Assembly: GCF_947632095.1 (NCBI RefSeq)
Contig: NZ_CANROA010000020.1
Span: forward strand, 1-39,470
Length of the DNA: 39,470 nucleotides
Direction of reading: 5' to 3'
Source: an uncultured Microbacterium sp.
Lineage (GTDB): Bacteria > Actinomycetota > Actinomycetes > Actinomycetales > Microbacteriaceae
The notes beneath the pieces were generated by a model that did not search any database, was not told where the DNA came from, and worked only from the letters and a program-made list of their open reading frames with translations. Shown piece by piece: positions 34,180 through 39,470 of the stretch (positions are counted from its first letter, which is position 1; the number at the start of each line of letters is the position of its first letter). The translations under genes and the position numbers were made by a program.

Positions 34180-34185
34180 GGACTC

Positions 34186-35235
34186 ATGCACGGTGAGTAC
34201 AAGGTCCCCGGTGGAAAGCTCGTGGTCGTCGACGTCGAGGTGACGGACGGACGCCTCAGCGACTTCCGCCTCGCCGGAGACTTCTTCCTCGAGCCCGATT
34301 CCGCCCTTGAGGACATCAACGCCGCGGTCAACGGACTGCCCGCCGAAACAGACGCCACGACGATCGCGAAAGCCGTCCGCGGCGCGCTCCCCGAAGGTGC
34401 GCAACTGCTCGGCTTCACCCCCGAATCGGTCGGCACCGCGGTGCGCCGCGCCCTCGTCACCGCCCCCGGATGGCGCGACTTCGACTGGGAGATCGTGCAC
34501 GAGAAGGCCGTATCGCCGCGCCTGAACCTCGCCCTCGACGAGGTGCTCACCGCCCGCGTCGGAGAAGGCCGCCGTCGCCCGACCCTGCGCATCTGGGAGT
34601 GGGAGGAGTCCGCCGTCGTCATCGGCTCCTTCCAGTCGTACCGCAACGAGGTCGACCCCGACGGCGCCGCCAAACACGGCTTCGACGTCGTCCGCCGCAT
34701 CTCCGGCGGCGGAGCGATGCTCATGGCCGCCGGGCAGATCATCACCTACTCGCTCTACGTTCCGGCGTCCCTCGTGCAGGGCATGACGTTCGCCGACTCC
34801 TACGCCTTCCTCGACGACTGGGTGCTCCACGCCCTGCGCGAAGTCGGCATCGACGCGACCTACCAGCCGCTCAACGACATCGCCAGCCCCACCGGCAAGA
34901 TCGGCGGCGCCGCGCAGAAGCGCCTCGCCAACGGCGGTGTGCTGCACCACGCGACCATCTCGTACGACATCGACGGCGAGATGATGACCGAGGTGCTGCG
35001 CATCGGGCGCGAGAAGCTCAGCGACAAGGGAACGACCTCCGCCGCGAAGCGCGTCGACCCGTTGCGCACCCAGACCGGACTCAGCCGCGGCGAGATCATC
35101 GAGAGCTTCAAGAAGACGTTCCGTGCGCTCACCGACGCCGAGGACAGCGCGATCACCGCGGACGAGTACGCCGACGCCGAAGCGCTCGTCGCCTCGAAGT
35201 TCTCCACCGACGCGTGGTTGCGTCGTGTTCCGTGA
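34186..35235 (+). CDS. lplA: lipoate-protein ligase with swapped domain order
   Basis: 349 residues. Residues 1-95 (EYKVPGGKLVVVDVEVTDGRLSDFRLAGDFFLEPD) resemble the accessory domain normally at the C-terminus of LplA or made as separate LplB. The catalytic BPL/LPL domain follows from about 100, with VVRRISGGGAML and Lys238 in TGKIGGAAQKR, the residue that contacts lipoyl-AMP. It attaches lipoate to 2-oxo-acid dehydrogenase E2 or glycine-cleavage H protein. Leaderless start; the stop overlaps the methyltransferase GTG (GTGA). Confidence 0.85.
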   Translation: MHGEYKVPGGKLVVVDVEVTDGRLSDFRLAGDFFLEPDSALEDINAAVNGLPAETDATTIAKAVRGALPEGAQLLGFTPESVGTAVRRALVTAPGWRDFDWEIVHEKAVSPRLNLALDEVLTARVGEGRRRPTLRIWEWEESAVVIGSFQSYRNEVDPDGAAKHGFDVVRRISGGGAMLMAAGQIITYSLYVPASLVQGMTFADSYAFLDDWVLHALREVGIDATYQPLNDIASPTGKIGGAAQKRLANGGVLHHATISYDIDGEMMTEVLRIGREKLSDKGTTSAAKRVDPLRTQTGLSRGEIIESFKKTFRALTDAEDSAITADEYADAEALVASKFSTDAWLRRVP

Positions 35236-36242
35236 CCGACGTCTCCACCGAGCCGGCCGCAGCCGTTGAGCCCACGCCGGGCACCGTCACCGTCATCCAC
35301 GGCGATAACCTCGCCGCTGCGCGTGCGCTGCCCGATGCCTCCTTCACGCTCGTCTACCTCGACCCGCCCTTCAACACGGGGCGGACGCGGGAGCGCCAGG
35401 TCGTCACGGCCCGGCGCACCCGCCCGGTCGATCCTGCGGCCTCGGCTGATCCTTCTCTCACAACTCAGGAGAAACAGGACGAAACCGCCGTCTCGGCCGC
35501 CGATTCCCGCGGTTCCGGCGCAGAACTCCGGAGTTCTGCGGACGGCGACGAGGCGCCGAAGGAGATCCGCCACGGATTCCACGGCCACCAGTACGAGCGC
35601 GTGCGCGGAATCCTCCGCACCTACGACGACCGCTTCGACGACTACGGCGACTTCCTCATGCCGCGCCTCGAGGAGGCGTGGCGGCTGCTCGCCGACGACG
35701 GCACCCTGTACCTGCACCTCGATTACCGCGAGGCGCACTACGCCAAAGTCATGCTCGACGCCGTGTTCGGGCGCGACTCGTTCCTCAACGAACTGATCTG
35801 GGCGTACGACTACGGGGCGAAGTCGCGCAGCCGCTGGCCCACCAAGCACGACACGATCCTCGTCTACGTGAAGACACCGGGCGGGCACGTGTTCAACGCC
35901 GACGACATCGACCGCGAGCCGTACATGGCCCCCGGGCTCGTCACCGCAGAGAAAGCCGCGCGCGGAAAGCTCCCCACCGACGTCTGGTGGCACACGATCG
36001 TGCCCACCACCGGCCGGGAGAAGACCGGCTATCCGACGCAGAAGCCCGAGGGGATCCTGCGACGCATCGTGCAGGCATCGAGTCGCCCGGGAGACCGGGT
36101 GCTCGACCTGTTCGCGGGCAGTGGCACGACCGGGGCGGTCGCCTCGGCCTTCGGGCGCGACGCCGTGCTCGTCGACGACAACCCCGAGGCCATTCGGGTG
36201 ATGCAGCAGCGGATCCCGCACGCGCAGGTGACGGTGCTCTGA
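35232..36242 (+). CDS. site-specific DNA methyltransferase (beta-class, N6-adenine or N4-cytosine), orphan
   Basis: 336 residues. Motif IV DPPFNTG begins at Asp44 and motif I (LDLFAGSGTTG, Phe294) lies near the C-terminus, the permuted beta-class order; TQKPEGILRRIV precedes motif I as usual. A low-complexity stretch (about 49-105) between motif IV and the next conserved block (HGFHGHQYERVRGILRTYDDRFDDYGDFL) contains a 22-base palindrome and looks inserted. GTG 35232 overlaps the lplA stop. No restriction endonuclease gene is adjacent, so it is probably solitary. Recognition site cannot be told from sequence. Confidence 0.85.
   Translation: MTDVSTEPAAAVEPTPGTVTVIHGDNLAAARALPDASFTLVYLDPPFNTGRTRERQVVTARRTRPVDPAASADPSLTTQEKQDETAVSAADSRGSGAELRSSADGDEAPKEIRHGFHGHQYERVRGILRTYDDRFDDYGDFLMPRLEEAWRLLADDGTLYLHLDYREAHYAKVMLDAVFGRDSFLNELIWAYDYGAKSRSRWPTKHDTILVYVKTPGGHVFNADDIDREPYMAPGLVTAEKAARGKLPTDVWWHTIVPTTGREKTGYPTQKPEGILRRIVQASSRPGDRVLDLFAGSGTTGAVASAFGRDAVLVDDNPEAIRVMQQRIPHAQVTVL
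35519..35540. repeat. 22-base perfect palindrome inside methyltransferase gene
   Basis: CGCAGAACTCC and its exact complement are joined without spacer. About 60 bases upstream, ACAACTCAGGAG (35460-35471) shares the AACTC-n-GGAG core. The surrounding bases are less GC-biased than the rest of the gene. A short mobile or REP-like element inserted in frame is one reading. Confidence 0.55.
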
Positions 36243-36263
36243 GGGGCGCATCGCAGGGAGCGA

Positions 36264-36304
36264 CGAAGAGGAGCACCACCCGTTCCGGGCAGTGCTCCTC
36301 TTCG
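36264..36304. terminator. bidirectional terminator
   Basis: Arms CGAAGAGGAGCAC and GTGCTCCTCTTCG are perfect over 13 bases with a 15-base loop. It lies between the methyltransferase stop and the convergent dctM stop. Confidence 0.85.
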
Positions 36305-36321
36305 CTGCATCGGAGTCGATG

Positions 36322-37638
36322 TCACATGAGACCGAGCACAGTGGGCAGCCAGGTCGAGATGGCGGGCACGAACGTGACGATCAGCAGGCCGACGCACAGG
36401 GCCCAGAAGAAGGGCCACAGCCGTCGGATGACGCCCTCGATCCGAACGCCGCCGACTCGTGCGGCGACGAAGAGGTTGTTGCCGATCGGTGGGGAGATGT
36501 TGCCCAGGCACATGTTGAAGACCATCATCGCGCCGAAGTGGATCGGGTCGACGCCGAGTGAGGTGACCACCGGCAGGAAGATCGGCGTGAAGATGAGGAT
36601 CGCCGGTGTCGGGTCCATGACGGTTCCGTCGAGGAGCAGGATGACCATGATGATGAGTAGGACGACGAACACGTTGTCGGTGAACCCGAGCAAGCCGCTG
36701 GTGATCATCTGGGGCAGGCGGGCGAAGGCGAGCACCCAGCCGAGTATGCCGGAGACGCCGATCAGCAGCATGATGATGCCGGTGACCTTCGAGGCTTCGA
36801 GCACGATGCGCGGGAGCGCCGAGACCTTGAGCGAGCGCTGCGCGAAGCCGAGCACCAGCGAATACAGCACGGCGATGACGGCGGACTCGGTCGCGGTGAA
36901 GAAGCCCAGCAGGATGCCGCCGATGACGACGACGATCATGAGCAGCGCCGGGACGGCCTTGAGGAAGACGATCGCGGCCTGACCGAGCGTCGGCCGCTCG
37001 GCGTTGACGGCCCGCAGTTCGGGGTGCTTCTTGGCGTACAGTGCGACGACCGTGACGCAGACGAGAGCCCAGATGAGTCCGGGGCCGACGCCGGCCATGA
37101 ACAGGGCTGCGATCGACGTGCTCGAGACGAGCGAGTAGATGATGAAGGTGTTGCTCGGCGGCAGCAGCATTCCGGCGGGTGATGCCGCGGCGTTGACCGC
37201 TGCGGAGAAGTAGGGGTCGTACTTCTCGCGTCGCATGCGAGGTGTGAGCACGGTGCCGACGGCTGCGGCCGAGGCGACGGACGCTCCGGAGACGGCACCG
37301 AACATGGTGTTCGCGACGACAGTGGTCTGTGCCAGGGAGGCCGGGAGACGTCCGGCGATGACGAGCGCGAGGTCGATGAGTCGCGCCGCTATGCCCCCGG
37401 TGTTCATCAAACCACCGGCGAGCACGAAGAAGGGTATCGCGAGCAGGGCGAACGAGTTGCTGCCGGCGAAGATGCGCTGAGCCGAAGTCATGGCGGCGCC
37501 GTTCCAATCGCCGAGGAGGATGCCCACGGCGAGCATGGAGGGCAGACCCATCGCGATGGCCACCGGCAATCCGATGGCGATTCCCACGGCGATGCCGCCG
37601 ATGAGCACGATGCTGGCGATGATCGTCAGAGTGTCCAT
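36322..37638 (-). CDS. dctM: TRAP transporter large permease
   Basis: 438 residues with about 12 hydrophobic segments. AIGLPVAIAMGLPS, IPFFVLAGGLMNTGGIA, ANTMFGAVSGASVASAAAVGTVLTP, SPAGMLLPPSNTFIIYSL, FFTATESAVIAVLYSLVLGF and MCLGNISPPIGNNLFVAARV are DctM/SiaM hallmarks. ATG 37638 follows the dctQ stop by one base, normal for a QM pair, so the wider 922-codon frame that runs on upstream is an artefact. It needs DctQ and a periplasmic/lipid-anchored DctP; neither is complete here. Nearby mannonate dehydratase suggests sugar-acid uptake. Confidence 0.92.
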   Translation of the reverse strand: MDTLTIIASIVLIGGIAVGIAIGLPVAIAMGLPSMLAVGILLGDWNGAAMTSAQRIFAGSNSFALLAIPFFVLAGGLMNTGGIAARLIDLALVIAGRLPASLAQTTVVANTMFGAVSGASVASAAAVGTVLTPRMRREKYDPYFSAAVNAAASPAGMLLPPSNTFIIYSLVSSTSIAALFMAGVGPGLIWALVCVTVVALYAKKHPELRAVNAERPTLGQAAIVFLKAVPALLMIVVVIGGILLGFFTATESAVIAVLYSLVLGFAQRSLKVSALPRIVLEASKVTGIIMLLIGVSGILGWVLAFARLPQMITSGLLGFTDNVFVVLLIIMVILLLDGTVMDPTPAILIFTPIFLPVVTSLGVDPIHFGAMMVFNMCLGNISPPIGNNLFVAARVGGVRIEGVIRRLWPFFWALCVGLLIVTFVPAISTWLPTVLGLM

Positions 37639-37639
37639 G

Positions 37640-37858
37640 TCAGACAGCTTCCGCGTTCTCGTCGATCTCGGCGATCGGGGCGACGGAGCCGGCGAGGATG
37701 CCGATGATGTGCGCCACGGAGTAGAAGAGGATGATGACTCCGGCGATGGGGAGCACGAGGTAGACCTGTCCGAGGGAGACGGGCAGCGTGGAGCTCGCCT
37801 GGTTCCAGGACCCGGAGGACAGCCGCGACCCACGCACTGATCGATACCACTGGAGGAA
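37640..37858 (-). pseudogene. dctQ: TRAP small permease dctQ, 3' remnant
   Basis: The minus-strand frame upstream of dctM encodes about 73 codons ending SLGQVYLVLPIAGVIILFYS, VAHIIGIL and ENAEAV. This matches the last membrane helix and tail of DctQ proteins, normally about 160-190 residues. The first three helices are absent: the frame meets a stop at 37859-37861, which is the start of the plus-strand dehydratase gene. No dctP is present. Either a deletion/inversion removed dctP and most of dctQ, or a short GTG-started protein (37837) survives. Confidence 0.7.
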
Positions 37859-37860
37859 TC

Positions 37861-39099
37861 ATGATCATCGACAAGGCAGAGGTCATCGTCACCAGCCCTG
37901 ACCGCAACTTCGTCACGCTCAAGCTGACGACCGCCGAGGGCCTCACCGGCCTCGGCGACGCGACGCTGAACGGCCGCGAACTGGCGGTCGTCGCCTACCT
38001 GCAGGAGCACGTCGTCCCGTTGCTGATCGGCGCGGATGCCGCGCGCATCGAGGACACCTGGCAGTTCCTGTACCGCTCGTCGTACCGGCGCCGCGGCCCG
38101 GTCACGATGGCCGCGATCGCCGCCGTCGACATGGCGCTGTGGGACATCAAGGCGAAGGCGGCCGGGATGCCGCTCTACCAGCTGCTCGGCGGAGCATCCC
38201 GCGAGGGGCTGCTCGCCTACGGCCACGCGTCCGGCAAGGAGCTGCCCGAGCTCTTCGACTCGATCCGCTCGCACCAGGAGCAGGGCTACCGCGCGATCCG
38301 CGTGCAGACCGGCGTCCCCGGACTCAAGGCCATCTACGGCATCGCGTCGCAGTCCGCGGACACCGGCGGCGGCGAAGCGCGCTACGATCACGAGCCGGCG
38401 CGCCGCGGGGCCAAGCCCGTGCAGGAGGACTGGGACACGCGTGCCTACCTCAACCACCTCCCGGGCGTCTTCGAGGCGGTGCGCAATGAGTTCGGCCCGG
38501 ACATCCCGCTCCTGCACGACGGCCACCACCGCATGACGCCGCTGCAGGCCGCGAAGCTCGGCAAGTCGCTCGAGCCGTACGATCTGTTCTGGCTCGAGGA
38601 CTGCACCCCTGCCGAGAATCAGGAGGCGCTGCGCCTGGTGCGTCAGCACACCACCACCCCGCTCGCGATCGGCGAGATCTTCAACACGGTGTGGGACTTC
38701 AAGGATCTCGTCCGCGATCAGCTCATCGACTACGTCCGCGGCGCGGTCACCCACATGGGCGGCATCACGGCGCTGAAGAAGACGATGGACTACGCGGCGA
38801 TCTACCAGATCAAGTCCGGTTTCCACGGCCCGACCGACATCTCGCCGGTCGGCATGGCCGCGCAGATGCACCTGGGGCTTGCGATTCACAACTTCGGCAT
38901 CCAGGAGTACATGCAGCACGGGGCGAAGAGCGACCAGGTCTTCCAGCAGTCCTTCACCTGGCGGAACGGACTCCTCCACCCGGGCGAGAAGCCGGGCATC
39001 GGCGTCGAGCTCGACGTCGATGAGGCGGGCAAGTACCCGTACGAGCAGGCGTACCTGCCCTACAACCGGCTCGCTGACGGAACGGTGCACGACTGGTGA
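37861..39099 (+). CDS. D-mannonate dehydratase family (enolase superfamily)
   Basis: 412 residues. The N-terminal capping domain (about 1-115) and a barrel with LLHDGHHRMTP, LFWLEDCTPAENQEALRLVRQHTTTPLAIGEIFNT and SGFHGPTDISPVGMAAQMHLGLAIHNFGIQEYM are those of the ManD/RspA group, which removes water from D-mannonate (some from gluconate) to give 2-keto-3-deoxygluconate. GGAGG at 37852-37856 precedes ATG. No promoter was found because the sequence upstream is antisense dctQ remnant. GTGA overlap with the gluconokinase gene shows co-translation. Confidence 0.9.
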   Translation: MIIDKAEVIVTSPDRNFVTLKLTTAEGLTGLGDATLNGRELAVVAYLQEHVVPLLIGADAARIEDTWQFLYRSSYRRRGPVTMAAIAAVDMALWDIKAKAAGMPLYQLLGGASREGLLAYGHASGKELPELFDSIRSHQEQGYRAIRVQTGVPGLKAIYGIASQSADTGGGEARYDHEPARRGAKPVQEDWDTRAYLNHLPGVFEAVRNEFGPDIPLLHDGHHRMTPLQAAKLGKSLEPYDLFWLEDCTPAENQEALRLVRQHTTTPLAIGEIFNTVWDFKDLVRDQLIDYVRGAVTHMGGITALKKTMDYAAIYQIKSGFHGPTDISPVGMAAQMHLGLAIHNFGIQEYMQHGAKSDQVFQQSFTWRNGLLHPGEKPGIGVELDVDEAGKYPYEQAYLPYNRLADGTVHDW

Positions 39100-39470
39100 G
39101 CGCCCACGTCCCGCAGATCTGCGTCATGGGGGTGTCGGCGGCGGGCAAGTCCACCGTCGGCATCGCCCTCGCCGAGACGCTGGCCGTGCCGTTCGTCGAC
39201 GCCGACTCGCTGCATCTGGAATCGAACCGCACCAAGATGGCCGCGGGAACACCTCTTACGGATGACGACCGCTGGCCCTGGCTGGATGCCGTCGGCGCCG
39301 AGTACGCCCAGGCGGGGGCATCGGGGCTGGTGATGGCGTGCAGCGCGCTGAAACGCGTCTACCGTGACCGTATCCGCGCTGCTGCGCCCGGGGTCGTCTT
39401 CGTGCACCTCGGAGGCCCGCGCGAGCTGCTTCTCGAGCGCGCCACTGCCCGCACGGATCACTTCATGCCG
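39096..39470 (+). CDS. gntK: gluconokinase, N-terminal part
   Basis: 125 codons before the window ends; the 3' end is missing. P-loop GVSAAGKST, VDADSLHLESNRTKMAAGTPLTDDDRWPWL and ACSALKRVYRDRIR match gluconokinases of the GntK type, which make 6-phosphogluconate from gluconate and ATP. The family usually has DGD-x-LHP; here Ala replaces Gly and Leu replaces Pro. GTG start overlaps the dehydratase stop. Together the pair points to sugar-acid catabolism. Confidence 0.88.
   Translation, partial: MSAHVPQICVMGVSAAGKSTVGIALAETLAVPFVDADSLHLESNRTKMAAGTPLTDDDRWPWLDAVGAEYAQAGASGLVMACSALKRVYRDRIRAAAPGVVFVHLGGPRELLLERATARTDHFMP

Noticed and set aside
36322..39090. A 922-residue minus-strand frame joining dctM to sequence antisense to the dehydratase gene.
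   Set aside because: Only the last 438 residues are protein-like (DctM); ATG 37638 follows the dctQ stop by one base, and the remainder is antisense to a clear enolase-superfamily gene.

Overview
The window is GC-rich DNA (about two thirds GC or more by eye) with tightly packed genes, many ATGA/GTGA/TGATG stop-start overlaps, GTG and TTG starts, and many TAnnnT -10 boxes only 6-9 bases upstream of start codons. With the gene set (MarR/IclR regulators, etfBA, BCCT and MFS carriers, CutC) this points to a Gram-positive actinobacterium, most likely Microbacteriaceae and possibly Microbacterium. The genus is an inference. I see no tRNA, rRNA, CRISPR array, insertion sequence, phage gene or origin, and no gene-free stretch above 300 bases.

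1-2343: the end of a valine-type degradation cluster (acyl-CoA dehydrogenase C-terminus, 3-hydroxyisobutyrate dehydrogenase, enoyl-CoA hydratase) and a convergent MarR regulator. 2526-18085: a catabolic island. SDR, aldehyde dehydrogenase, ABC ATPase, permease and binding lipoprotein are followed by an acyl-CoA dehydrogenase, MmgE/PrpD protein, an HMG-CoA-lyase-like enzyme with altered active site, a CaiB/BaiF CoA-transferase and an enoyl-CoA hydratase. Then come an IclR regulator and MFS carrier on the minus strand and, divergently, a second paralogous binding lipoprotein with a ThDP-dependent enzyme. The logic is uptake of a carboxylate or amino-acid-like compound, CoA activation, oxidation, hydration and C-C cleavage. 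I cannot name the substrate. 18244-21594: etfB, etfA and, four bases later, a b-type cytochrome membrane protein with a three-repeat disordered N-terminus, plausibly the route from ETF into the membrane.

21654-30624: a GNAT acetyltransferase, a hotdog thioesterase, bifunctional PutA, a dimethylargininase/arginine-dihydrolase-like enzyme overlapping rocD, and a BCCT carrier. PutA, the arginine-type hydrolase and RocD would take arginine-like substrates and proline to glutamate. 30692-36242: MFS exporter and MarR regulator (operon with a clear palindromic operator), divergent cutC, an alpha/beta hydrolase, a lipoate-protein ligase with swapped domain order, and an overlapping orphan DNA methyltransferase carrying a low-complexity insert with a perfect palindrome. 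36322-39470: a TRAP large permease (dctM) with only the tail of dctQ and no dctP, abutting a divergent mannonate-dehydratase-family gene and a gluconokinase cut by the window edge.

Most worth following: the ETF-linked cytochrome, the uncharacterised CoA pathway with its altered lyase, the leaderless-promoter pattern, the arginine-hydrolase/RocD pair, and the broken TRAP locus.
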